From Arthrobacter sp. OY3WO11 (GTDB taxonomy: Bacteria > Actinomycetota > Actinomycetes > Actinomycetales > Micrococcaceae), in NCBI RefSeq assembly GCF_001641125.1, contig NZ_LWLP01000001.1, positions 1,208,503 through 1,272,502 of the forward strand: a DNA stretch of 64,000 nt, written 5' to 3'. Both the position numbers and the translations under genes were made by a program. Each line of letters opens with the position of its first letter. Positions within the stretch are counted from its first letter, which is position 1. The notes below the pieces were generated by a model that made no database searches, was not told the DNA's origin, and was given only the letters and a program-made list of their open reading frames with translations. Positions 40,929 through 49,010 of the stretch are shown here, one piece after another.

Positions 40929-40959
40929 GTGCCGCCGTCATAAATTACGACGGCGGCAC
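40929..40959. repeat. inverted repeat of the dispersed GCCGCCGTC family
   Basis: GTGCCGCCGTC (40929-40939) and GACGGCGGCAC (40949-40959) are perfect complements over 11 bp. The nearest genes are more than 200 bp away on both sides, so it is not an obvious terminator. Confidence 0.55.
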
Positions 40960-41184
40960 GCGGCCCTGACCACGACGCCTCGCTGGGCAGGCGCCCGTTG
41001 GCTGTCCCTTGGCCGCCGTTCACCGCGCATTCCATACCGCTCGGCGCACAAAAGATACGTTTGCTTAGCATCTGCACCATGATTGCCGGAGGCCGCGGCG
41101 GCATATGAGGGACTTTCGCCTCTGGAGGGGTATGCGCTGCGGCAGCCACAGGACACTGACGTCTTTGACGAGCAAGGGAGCACC

Positions 41185-42579
41185 ATGGGCTGGCTGGACC
41201 GAGAACGAACCGTTGCCCCGCCGGGATTCAACCGCTGGCTGGTGCCGCCCGCGGCGCTCGCCGTCCACCTCTGCATCGGCCAGGCCTACGCCACGAGCGT
41301 GTACAAGACGGCACTGGTCAAGCATTTCGGCGCCAGCCTGACCGAGATCGGCGTGATCTTCTCCATCGCCATCGTGATGCTGGGCCTGTCCGCCGCCATT
41401 ATGGGCACCTGGGTGGACCGGAACGGCCCGCGCAAGGCCATGTTCACCTCCGCCATGTTCTGGGCGGGCGGCTTCCTGATCGGATCGCTCGGCATCTTCA
41501 CGCAGCAGCTGTGGCTCGTGTACCTCGGCTACGGCGTGGTGGGCGGCATCGGCCTGGGCATCGGCTACATCTCGCCGGTGTCCACCCTGATCAAGTGGTT
41601 CCCGGACCGCCCGGGCCTGGCCACCGGCATGGCCATCATGGGCTTCGGCGGCGGCGCGCTGATCGCCAGCCCCGTGTCCACGGCGCTGCTCAAAATGTAC
41701 GATCCCAACTCCGGCGCCAAGGACTGGGTGGCCAGCGGCGATGCCGTGGGCAAACTCTTCCTGACCCTCGCCGTCGTCTACCTCGCCTACATGCTGTTCG
41801 GCGCCTTCACCATCAAGGTCCCTGCGGACGGCTGGAGGCCGGCCGGGTTCGACCCCGCCAAGGTCAAGGCCGCCAAGCTGGTCACCACGGAGAACGTCTC
41901 GGCCAGGAACGCCGTCAAGACCCGGCAGTTCTGGCTGGTGTGGATCGCGCTGTTCTGCAACGTGACCGCGGGCATCGGCATCCTGGAGCAGGCCGCGCCG
42001 ATGATCCAGGACTTCTTCCGCCAGTCCGACGGCGTCTCACTGGTGAGTGCCGCCGTTGCCGCCGGCTTCGTGGGGCTTCTTTCCATCGGCAACATGGCCG
42101 GACGCTTTGCCTGGTCCGCCACCTCCGACGTCACCGGCCGCAAGCGCATCTACATGGTGTACCTGGGCATCGGCGCCGTCCTGTACACGGTGCTGGCGCT
42201 GGCCGGCTCCACCACCACCGTCCTCTACGTGGCACTGGCGTTCGTCATCATCTCCTTCTACGGCGGCGGTTTTGCCACCGTCCCGGCCTACCTGCGGGAT
42301 CTCTTCGGGACCTACCAGGTGGGCGCCATCCACGGCCGGCTGCTGACCGCCTGGTCCGCCGCCGGTGTGGCCGGGCCGCTGATCGTCAACGCGTTCCTGG
42401 ACGCCCAGGGCAAGCCCGGCCAGCTGAACGCCGTGTCCTACCAGCCGGCGCTGCTGACCATGGTGGTGCTGCTGGTGATCGGCTTCCTGGCCAACCTGAT
42501 GGTCAAGCCGGTGGACGCACGATTCCACGAACCCCGCCCGGACCGCGGACGGGCACACGAACCTGCCATGGAGGCCTGA
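41185..42579 (+). CDS. OFA family MFS transporter (oxalate/formate antiporter type)
   Basis: 464 residues, twelve membrane segments. OFA features: an N-terminal GFNRWLVPPAALAVHLCIGQAYATSVYKTAL, IMGTWVDRNGPRKAMF between helices 2 and 3, and GYGVVGGIGLGIGYISPVSTLIKWFPDRPGLATGMAIMGFGGGA. It exchanges carboxylates such as oxalate/formate or monocarboxylates; the substrate here is not defined. ATG 41185 follows AAGGGAG (41174-41180). A 47-residue partner gene follows after one base. Confidence 0.9.
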   Translation: MGWLDRERTVAPPGFNRWLVPPAALAVHLCIGQAYATSVYKTALVKHFGASLTEIGVIFSIAIVMLGLSAAIMGTWVDRNGPRKAMFTSAMFWAGGFLIGSLGIFTQQLWLVYLGYGVVGGIGLGIGYISPVSTLIKWFPDRPGLATGMAIMGFGGGALIASPVSTALLKMYDPNSGAKDWVASGDAVGKLFLTLAVVYLAYMLFGAFTIKVPADGWRPAGFDPAKVKAAKLVTTENVSARNAVKTRQFWLVWIALFCNVTAGIGILEQAAPMIQDFFRQSDGVSLVSAAVAAGFVGLLSIGNMAGRFAWSATSDVTGRKRIYMVYLGIGAVLYTVLALAGSTTTVLYVALAFVIISFYGGGFATVPAYLRDLFGTYQVGAIHGRLLTAWSAAGVAGPLIVNAFLDAQGKPGQLNAVSYQPALLTMVVLLVIGFLANLMVKPVDARFHEPRPDRGRAHEPAMEA

Positions 42580-42580
42580 G

Positions 42581-42724
42581 ATGAGCACCGCACACAACAC
42601 CGGCGCGCAGGCGCCCGCCAAAGTATCCACCGGGAAGCTCGCTGTCGCCTGGGCGCTGGTGGGTGTTCCGCTGGCGTACGGGATCTATCAGACCCTGACC
42701 CGGGTGGCGGCGCTGTTCGGGTAA
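42581..42724 (+). CDS. MFS (OFA) transporter small subunit-type protein
   Basis: 47 residues, one membrane helix (VAWALVGVPLAYGIYQTL, ~25-42). It starts one base after the OFA stop. Small single-helix proteins in this position are a recurring partner of actinobacterial OFA transporters and are thought to be accessory subunits. It is short and easily missed. Confidence 0.75.
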   Translation: MSTAHNTGAQAPAKVSTGKLAVAWALVGVPLAYGIYQTLTRVAALFG

Positions 42725-42736
42725 GGGACTCTGCTG

Positions 42737-44428
42737 TCAGCGCCGCTGGAACGCCCGCACTGCCTCGCTCACCGTCGGGTAGAAGTGCTCGGGGGAGAAG
42801 CGGGCGCCCATGCCGTACTGCAGCAGCCTGTCCTTGACCGGACCCTTGAGTTCGGCGAATACCAGGTCCACGCCGTGCCGTTCCAGCCATTCGTCAAGCT
42901 GCACCAGCTCATCCAGTGCGGTGGTGTCGATTCCGGTCACGGGCTCTGCCGCCAGCACCACGCGTTCGGTGCCGGGCGGCGCCTGGTCCAGTTTGTTGCG
43001 GACGAAGGACCCCAGCAGCGCTCCGTTGCCAAAGAACAGCGGTGCGTCGAAGCGCAGGATCAGCATGCCGGGGACGCGTTCCCCGTCCGGATGGCGGCTC
43101 ACGTCGTGGTATCCGGGCACTCCGGGCACGTCCACCAGTTCAGCGCGGTAAGGTTCCCAGGCCCGCCGCAGGAAGTCCAGGATTGCCAGGCCAACGGCAA
43201 CGCCGATGCCCGTAAGCACTCCCAGGATGGTGACCCCCAGGAACGCCGCGAGCATCACCAGCGACTCACTGCGGCTCATGCCTATGAGCCGCCGCACGCC
43301 TGCAGGATCGGCCAGCGCTGCGGCTGCGGCGATGACAATGGCGGCAAGGGTGGCGGCCGGCAGGAACTCGGTGGTGCCGGGAGCCACGAGCATGAAGACG
43401 AGCACCAGGACGGCGCCCACCACCCCGGTGACCTGGGTTTTCGCCCCGGACTCCACGGCCACCGGCGTGCGGGACGTGCTGGCCGAGATCGGGAAGCCGC
43501 CCAGCAGCCCGCTGGCGGCGTTGGCCGCACCCAGGGCAGCCATTTCATGGTTGCTGGAGACCCTCTTGTCCTCCGCCGCGGCGAGGGACTGGGACAGGGT
43601 TCCGGTATCAACAAAAACGATGAGGGCGATGGCCGCGGCCGCGGGCAGCAGCGCCAGGACGTCGGGCCAGCCGATGCCGCCGAGCGCCGGTGCGGGAAGC
43701 CCCTGCGGAAGGGCGCCCGTCACCCTGACGCGCCCTTGGAGTTCCAGCAGGGCCACGGCGATGCAGGACGCAACCACTGCAATCAGCACACCCGGTACCT
43801 TCCATTTCAGCCAGCGGGGAACCAAGATGAGCGCCAGCGAGGCCAGGCCAATCAGCAGCGCCAGCATATTGGTCTCGCCGGACAGCACCTTCGGCACCGC
43901 GGCGATGAGCCTTTCCCAGGGCGTGCCGCCTTCCACGGAGATCCCCAGGAGGGTGGGAACCTGGGACACGGCCACCAGCAAGGCGATGCCGTTGAGATAG
44001 CCGAGCCGGATGGGCTTCGACAAAAGTCCCGTGACAATTCCCAGCCGCAGGGCGGACCCACACAGCAGAATGACGCCGATCAGTATGGCCAGGAGGCCCG
44101 CCAGCGCCACGGATTTCTCATCGTTGGCCGCGGCGAGGGGAACCAGGGCCGCAACGATCATCGGGGCAAGCGAGGAATCCGGCCCCAGTACCAGCACGCG
44201 CGACGGTCCGACAGTTGCGTAGACAATCAGGGGTACCACCGTCGCGTAGAGGCCGGTCACCGGTGGCAGGCCGGCGGCCTGGGCGTACGCCATGCCCGCA
44301 GGGACCAGGATGGCGAAAAGCGCAGTGCCTGCCAGCAGGTCGTGGCGCAGCCACTCCATCCTGTAACCGCGCAGGGCTGGCGGAACCCACCAGGAACGGA
44401 TGCCCGAACGCCGGGTGAACCGCCTCAC
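42737..44428 (-). CDS. SulP family anion transporter with STAS domain
   Basis: 563 residues. About eleven membrane segments, with an N-terminal LLAGTALFAILVPAGMAYAQAAGLPPVTGLYATVVPLIVY and a second SulP motif GGFPISASTSRTPVAVESGAKTQVTG, are followed by a cytoplasmic STAS domain (~430-560, ERVVLAAEPVTGIDTTALDELVQLDEWL). It moves sulfate, bicarbonate or dicarboxylates. ATG 44428 overlaps the stop of the PEP-utilising gene by 4 bp, so the pair is translationally coupled. Confidence 0.9.
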   Translation of the reverse strand: MRRFTRRSGIRSWWVPPALRGYRMEWLRHDLLAGTALFAILVPAGMAYAQAAGLPPVTGLYATVVPLIVYATVGPSRVLVLGPDSSLAPMIVAALVPLAAANDEKSVALAGLLAILIGVILLCGSALRLGIVTGLLSKPIRLGYLNGIALLVAVSQVPTLLGISVEGGTPWERLIAAVPKVLSGETNMLALLIGLASLALILVPRWLKWKVPGVLIAVVASCIAVALLELQGRVRVTGALPQGLPAPALGGIGWPDVLALLPAAAAIALIVFVDTGTLSQSLAAAEDKRVSSNHEMAALGAANAASGLLGGFPISASTSRTPVAVESGAKTQVTGVVGAVLVLVFMLVAPGTTEFLPAATLAAIVIAAAAALADPAGVRRLIGMSRSESLVMLAAFLGVTILGVLTGIGVAVGLAILDFLRRAWEPYRAELVDVPGVPGYHDVSRHPDGERVPGMLILRFDAPLFFGNGALLGSFVRNKLDQAPPGTERVVLAAEPVTGIDTTALDELVQLDEWLERHGVDLVFAELKGPVKDRLLQYGMGARFSPEHFYPTVSEAVRAFQRR

Positions 44429-47178
44429 CAGGTCACGGTTCCGGCGGCACCGTCCACCGTGATGCTCTGGCCGTCGTGCAGCCGCGTGGTGGCGTCGGCA
44501 ACACCCACCACCGCGGGGATGCCGTACTCGCGGGCCACCACCGCACCGTGCGAGATCACCCCGCCCATCTCCATCACCAACGCGCCTGCGGTCATGAACA
44601 GCGGCGTCCAGCCGGGATCCGTGGACGGGGCCACCAGGATTTCCCCGGGTTCCAGGTGGGCGCCCACCGGATCCATCACCACTCTGACTTTCCCGGTGGC
44701 GGTACCCGCGGAAGCCGGCGTCCCGGCCAGGCGGTCCGCGGCAGCTGGTTGGGGCAGGGCGGCGGCCGCGGCCATCATGGCGGCTTCCACGTCCGTGCCG
44801 TCCGAAAGCAGAAGGCGCGGGACGCGCCGCCGGCGGAGTTCGACGTCGTACAGCCGACGGCGGGCGGCGACGATGCCCTTCAGGGCCGCGCCGCGGAGGC
44901 CTACGCGCAGTTCGTCGAAGTCCAGGAAGAACACGTCACCGGCGTCACCGATGGTGCCGTTCTTCACCAGTTCCGCGCCCACTTCCGTCAGCTGCCGGTG
45001 CATTTCCGCGAGCACCAGCACTATGCAGAATTTGGGCAGTTCCCGCAGGCCGGCAAGCTGCCGTGTCCGGCGCAGGCACAGCGCCACAAGGCGCCCCCGC
45101 AGCCGGCTCTTTGTCCCGGCACGCTCCACCAGCTCGCTGATCCGGGCCTCGGCGTGCTCGGCGGCCCTGGCGAACTGGCGGTCCGGTGCCTGTTCGGGAT
45201 CCTCCACGCGGAGATAGTTGGAGACCATTCCGAGGATGTGTTCCGGTTCCTCGGACCATCTGGGCATGCCCAGGTCGATCTCCGCCACGGCCCGGTGGCC
45301 GTACTTTGAGAGGAACTCCTGCAGCCCGGACTGGGCGGGGGCGGGCAGCGTCCCCGCCCTGTAGCGGGCGGCAAGCTCGCCGAGTTTCAGTTCCATGAAT
45401 GCCCGGCGGACCTCCGGATCACGGCCCAGGGATACCGCCAGGTGCCACAGCTCCAGGTCCATCATGGTGGTCACGTTGTGGGGGAGCCCGCGCAGCACAG
45501 CCTCAAGCTCACGCGGCTTGGCAATCCCGCGCAGCAGCCTGCGGGCCGCGGCCAGCGTCAGGTAGCCCAGGGACGGGCCCGGAAGCGTGGCCTGGATCAG
45601 CCCGTTGATGGAGGTGGCCAGGATGTCCTCGGTGTGCTGGAGCCGCCTGGCTGCGGTGGCCGGCAGGGGGAGGACCAGCTGGGCTGCCAAACGGTCCTGG
45701 TACCGCTGCGCCCGCCGCAGTTCCCGGTCTGGCCGCAGCAGCGCCCGGACCATGGCGGGGATTAGCCCCAGGACCAGGCCCAGGCTTTGGGTGCCTTCGC
45801 TGCCTTTGGCCTGCTTCCGGGCAGGGGCGGTTTTGCCCTTGCGGCCGGTTTTCTTGCGGGGAGGCCGGACAACGCTGAACCGCGGATCCTCCAGGAGGGC
45901 AGGAAGGACGGCGGCTGACCGTCCGTCCACGAGGGGCAGCATCTTCTCCAGCGCCTGGCGGCCGGATTTGTTGCGGAAGATCGGCGTCAGCTCCACGTAC
46001 ATCCGCAATCCGGGGTTCGCGTATTTCCAGGGGCCCTTGTTGTTGCCCCTCATGAGTCCCAGCACGTGCAGGCCCATCGGGGTGATGGGGCGCGTGAGCC
46101 CCTGGAGCAGCGTGCCGCACAGGTACACGCGGGTGTCCGTGCCGTCCGTAGCGTCTGGTGCGGCCTGCCCGTTGAGCGGATCGTCATCCGGCAGCGGGTA
46201 CAGCGTGGTGATGGGCCGCGACTGGGTCAGCCAGGCCTTGCCGCCGCCGTCGATCGCCCATTCCACGTCCTGCGGTGCGCCGAAAAGCCGCTGGGCATCG
46301 TCGCCGAGGGAGGTCAGTTCGCGAAGCTGTGCGTCCGTCAGGACGGACGGTTTGTCCTGCGGCTGCTGCAGGATCCGGCCCGACGCCGTCTCCACCACGA
46401 AATGGTCCGGGTTCACGGCGCCGGACACCACCTGCTGTCCCGGGCCGGCGCTGGCGTCGATGACTGTCTGGGTCCGGGTTCCGGTCATGGGGTTGGCGGT
46501 GAACAGCACGCCTGCCGTGGCGGCGTCCACCATGCGTTGAATCACGACGGCGAGGCCCACTTCGCGGTGGCTGATCCCGTTCGTGGTGCGGTAGGCCACA
46601 GCGCGGTCCGTCCAGAGGGAGGCCCAGCAGCGCCTGACTGCCTGGACGACGACGTCGGCGCCGTCCACGTCCATGAAGGAGTCCTGCTGTCCTGCGAAGC
46701 TGGCGAAGGGGAGGTCTTCGGCGGTGGCGGAGGAGCGCACCGCCACCGGGCCGCTGCCCATCGCGGCGTAGGCGTTGCGGACGGCGGCGTCGACGCCGGG
46801 CGGTACAGGTGCTGCCAGCACTGCCTCGCGGGCCTGCCGCGCGAGCTGGTTCCGTTCTTCGTCCGGAAGTCCGCGGCCGCCGTCGGACCTTCCTGTCTCC
46901 TCAAGGCTTCGCGCCCCGTCCATGCTTCCCGCCCCAGCCCCGTCGAGCCCGACGCCGTCCATGCGGGCGGCAATGGCGTCCAGTTCCGCGGGTACGGCCG
47001 CGCGGTAGCCCGCTGTGGCCAGGCAGAATCCAGGCGGAACAGGAAAGTCCGCAGCGGCAAGCCGGCCAAGGTTGAGGGCCTTGCCGCCCACCGTGGCCAG
47101 CGACGCTGACGCCAGCCGGCTGAGATCAACAACCAGACCTGGGCCGTCGCCGCCCTGCCCGGCACTTTCAGAAACCAT
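44425..47178 (-). CDS. PEP-utilising enzyme, Rph-like (second paralog)
   Basis: 917 residues. The N-terminal ATP-binding domain (GGKALNLGRL, PVAVRSSATAEDLPFASFAGQQDSFMDVDG, AGVLFTANPMTGTRTQ, AWLTQSRPITTLYPLP), a longer helical middle with a basic KKTGRKGKTAPARKQAKG insert (~445-462), and a C-terminal swivel domain with the phosphohistidine motif GGVISHGAVVAREYGIPAV (His877), 40 residues before the end. Domain order is that of rifamycin phosphotransferases, not PpsA. AGGAG before ATG 47178 decides the start. A SulP gene follows with 4-bp overlap and a small ABM-like gene precedes it by 8 bp. Confidence 0.8.
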   Translation of the reverse strand: MVSESAGQGGDGPGLVVDLSRLASASLATVGGKALNLGRLAAADFPVPPGFCLATAGYRAAVPAELDAIAARMDGVGLDGAGAGSMDGARSLEETGRSDGGRGLPDEERNQLARQAREAVLAAPVPPGVDAAVRNAYAAMGSGPVAVRSSATAEDLPFASFAGQQDSFMDVDGADVVVQAVRRCWASLWTDRAVAYRTTNGISHREVGLAVVIQRMVDAATAGVLFTANPMTGTRTQTVIDASAGPGQQVVSGAVNPDHFVVETASGRILQQPQDKPSVLTDAQLRELTSLGDDAQRLFGAPQDVEWAIDGGGKAWLTQSRPITTLYPLPDDDPLNGQAAPDATDGTDTRVYLCGTLLQGLTRPITPMGLHVLGLMRGNNKGPWKYANPGLRMYVELTPIFRNKSGRQALEKMLPLVDGRSAAVLPALLEDPRFSVVRPPRKKTGRKGKTAPARKQAKGSEGTQSLGLVLGLIPAMVRALLRPDRELRRAQRYQDRLAAQLVLPLPATAARRLQHTEDILATSINGLIQATLPGPSLGYLTLAAARRLLRGIAKPRELEAVLRGLPHNVTTMMDLELWHLAVSLGRDPEVRRAFMELKLGELAARYRAGTLPAPAQSGLQEFLSKYGHRAVAEIDLGMPRWSEEPEHILGMVSNYLRVEDPEQAPDRQFARAAEHAEARISELVERAGTKSRLRGRLVALCLRRTRQLAGLRELPKFCIVLVLAEMHRQLTEVGAELVKNGTIGDAGDVFFLDFDELRVGLRGAALKGIVAARRRLYDVELRRRRVPRLLLSDGTDVEAAMMAAAAALPQPAAADRLAGTPASAGTATGKVRVVMDPVGAHLEPGEILVAPSTDPGWTPLFMTAGALVMEMGGVISHGAVVAREYGIPAVVGVADATTRLHDGQSITVDGAAGTVTW

Positions 47179-47186
47179 GCCTGCTC

Positions 47187-47504
47187 CTAGCCGTGGTCCG
47201 CACCGTCTCCGGTGTCCTCCCACATAACGTCAAGGTTGTGGAAGATCACGGGCCCGTCGCAGAGTTTTGCCATTGTGGCCGCGAACTCGGACGTTTCCGG
47301 CCGGCCGGAGTTCTCCATTGCCGAGTCAAAGGAATCGAATTCGACGATGGTGAAGTAGGTCCCGGGGTGGTCCCTGTCCGCCGTGGCAACAATGCTGCGG
47401 AACGTGGCCGGAGTGCTTCCCTCGGTTCTTGAGGGACGGCCCAGCTCTTCGATCTCCTCGATGCGGGAGGTCCTGAATTCGATGATCTGCACAAACCCGG
47501 GCAT
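47187..47504 (-). CDS. hypothetical protein, dimeric alpha/beta-barrel (ABM)-like
   Basis: 105 residues: FVQIIEFRTSRIEEIEELGRPSR at the start, an ATADRDHPGTYFTIVEFDSFDSAMENSGRPETSEFA middle and a C-terminal FHNLDVMWEDTG. This pattern resembles small antibiotic-biosynthesis-monooxygenase/stress-response ferredoxin-like folds, but there are no residues that identify an activity. It is the first gene of the three-gene operon with the PEP enzyme and SulP transporter, and a motif shared with the LuxR promoter lies about 77 bp before its start. Confidence 0.7.
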   Translation of the reverse strand: MPGFVQIIEFRTSRIEEIEELGRPSRTEGSTPATFRSIVATADRDHPGTYFTIVEFDSFDSAMENSGRPETSEFAATMAKLCDGPVIFHNLDVMWEDTGDGADHG

Positions 47505-47580
47505 GACGGCTCCTCGACGGCGGTGGACGCTGATGCGGATCAGGCTAGCCGCCGAGTCGGCAGGTGCACAGGGGAGAAGT

Positions 47581-47600
47581 GCCCTACTTTGGGGGACTAC
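47581..47600. promoter_or_regulatory. candidate operator matching the LuxR-promoter motif
   Basis: GCCCTACTTTGGGGGACTAC; its core matches the perfect dyad at 11136-11152 in 15 of 17 positions. It lies upstream of the ABM-PEP enzyme-SulP operon (minus strand) and touches the DM13 stop codon at its right edge. A likely target of the LuxR regulator at 11185, by inference. Confidence 0.45.
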
Positions 47601-48169
47601 GTGTTCAGCTCGGCGGCGGCGAAGGACACGGCGAAGCGGGCGCACCAGATGCTGACCGAGGTGTAGTCGCCCAGTACCGTTGCGGCCGGGATGTCGTAGT
47701 TTTGATCGCCCTTGTTGGCTTTGAGCGCGCCCAGTTCCAGGTAGGCGCCGTCATCGAAGACGTGCCAGCCTGCCACTCCCTCAATGACGGGGGCGTCGCT
47801 CAGCCACACCTTCAAGTCCGGCCCATCAGAAGTGTCAAGGCCTTCGAGCCGGAGGATCCGGCTCCCGTCAGCGAGCTCAAGAATCCGTACCGTTCCGGAG
47901 CTGGCATGTTCGTGGCTGATGAGCTGGCCCGTTGCCAGTTCTCGCGGAGCGGCGGGCGCTGCCGGGGCGGTGGGCGTGGCGGATGCAGCGGGCGCACTGG
48001 TCTCCGCCGTTGATACCTGGGGCGGGACGGCCAGCGGGGCAGCGGCTGGAACGTCCTCGGTCACGGTGGAACTGGTGAAGATCCTCCAGGGTTGGAACAG
48101 GTACAGCCCTACAGCCAGTGAAATTGCACCCACGAACAATCCCGCCACGATGGCAGCGCGCTTTCCCAT
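47597..48169 (-). CDS. DM13 domain-containing membrane-anchored protein
   Basis: 190 residues. One N-terminal membrane helix (IVAGLFVGAISLAVGLYLF), a Pro/Ala/Ser linker and a C-terminal DM13 domain (~85-190) with GQLISHEHASSGTVRILELADGSRILRLEGLDTSDGPDLKVWLSDAP and the conserved Cys in SIWCARFAVSFA. DM13 has been proposed to be an electron-transfer or haem/copper-linked module outside the membrane; this is not proven here. It starts 6 bp after the DUF998 stop and is cotranscribed with it. Confidence 0.85.
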   Translation of the reverse strand: MGKRAAIVAGLFVGAISLAVGLYLFQPWRIFTSSTVTEDVPAAAPLAVPPQVSTAETSAPAASATPTAPAAPAAPRELATGQLISHEHASSGTVRILELADGSRILRLEGLDTSDGPDLKVWLSDAPVIEGVAGWHVFDDGAYLELGALKANKGDQNYDIPAATVLGDYTSVSIWCARFAVSFAAAELNT

Positions 48170-48175
48170 AACACC

Positions 48176-48874
48176 TCAACGAGCGGATTGTTGGCGCCGT
48201 TCCTCGGCGGGCTTGTCCTGCGCACTCCTCCATAGCGCCACCGCCAGGACTGCCACCCACAGCAGGAACGCCCCGATGCTGATTCGCTCGCCGACGCCCA
48301 GCACGAGGTTAGGCCCCGGAGCTGCCATGAACGCCACCATGCCCATGAGCGCAGAAGCGACGAGCGAGAGGATCGAGTACCACCGCATCCGGCCGTGGAA
48401 CCCCGCCGCCACGAAGCACATCGCGGCCACCATCAGTGCGAGCTGGATGTTGGTGGCAAAGATATGCATGGGAATGGACGCATCGTCCCCCAGCGTCAGC
48501 GGATACAGGGCACCCATGATGTTCCACAGCCCGTACGCGATCAGCAGGCCGCCGGCGATGCGCAGGGCGCGGTTCCCGTGCACGGAGTTCCACACGCCTA
48601 CTCCGAAAGCGACGAACAGGGCTGTGTAAAGCCACGTGAACGCGACGAGGACGTCCCGGCCGGGGGATCCCACCGCGAACAGTTCGCTCACCATCTGCTC
48701 CGTGCGGAGGTACCCGTCCCATCGGGATGCCGCCAGCCCGTCAGTGGCAACCACATAGAGCAGCGAAGACACCGGCCCGGCAGCCAAGAGGACCCGCCGG
48801 ATGGCGTTTCCCCGTGTGCTCCTGGTTTGTGCGGCCCGCCCGCGGTGGGGGTGCCGCCCATTTGCGATCGGCAT
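48176..48874 (-). CDS. DUF998 family membrane protein
   Basis: 232 residues, six membrane segments (about 28-46, 82-100, 108-126, 140-158, 170-188, 200-218). Conserved DUF998 elements include AAGPVSSLLYVVATDGLAA near the N-terminus and the ALYPLT motif near 123. Role unknown. ATG 48874 has no strong ribosome site; the open frame continues upstream to 48991 but looks non-coding. It forms a pair with the DM13 gene. Confidence 0.75.
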   Translation of the reverse strand: MPIANGRHPHRGRAAQTRSTRGNAIRRVLLAAGPVSSLLYVVATDGLAASRWDGYLRTEQMVSELFAVGSPGRDVLVAFTWLYTALFVAFGVGVWNSVHGNRALRIAGGLLIAYGLWNIMGALYPLTLGDDASIPMHIFATNIQLALMVAAMCFVAAGFHGRMRWYSILSLVASALMGMVAFMAAPGPNLVLGVGERISIGAFLLWVAVLAVALWRSAQDKPAEERRQQSAR

Positions 48875-49010
48875 TTCGAAGGTCCTCAGAGCCTGCAGTT
48901 TGGCAAGGGTTTGGTGCAGGACCTGCGGGCGTGAGGCCCTGATGCCTATCTGTTCAGTCTGTGCCGCGTTGCAGGATACGGGTAGGGCCAATTGGCCTTG
49001 CCCGCCTCCG

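Noticed and set aside
42785..45217. 810-codon plus-strand open frame over SulP and the PEP enzyme
   Set aside because: Spans two opposite-strand genes with clear domains; no family similarity itself.
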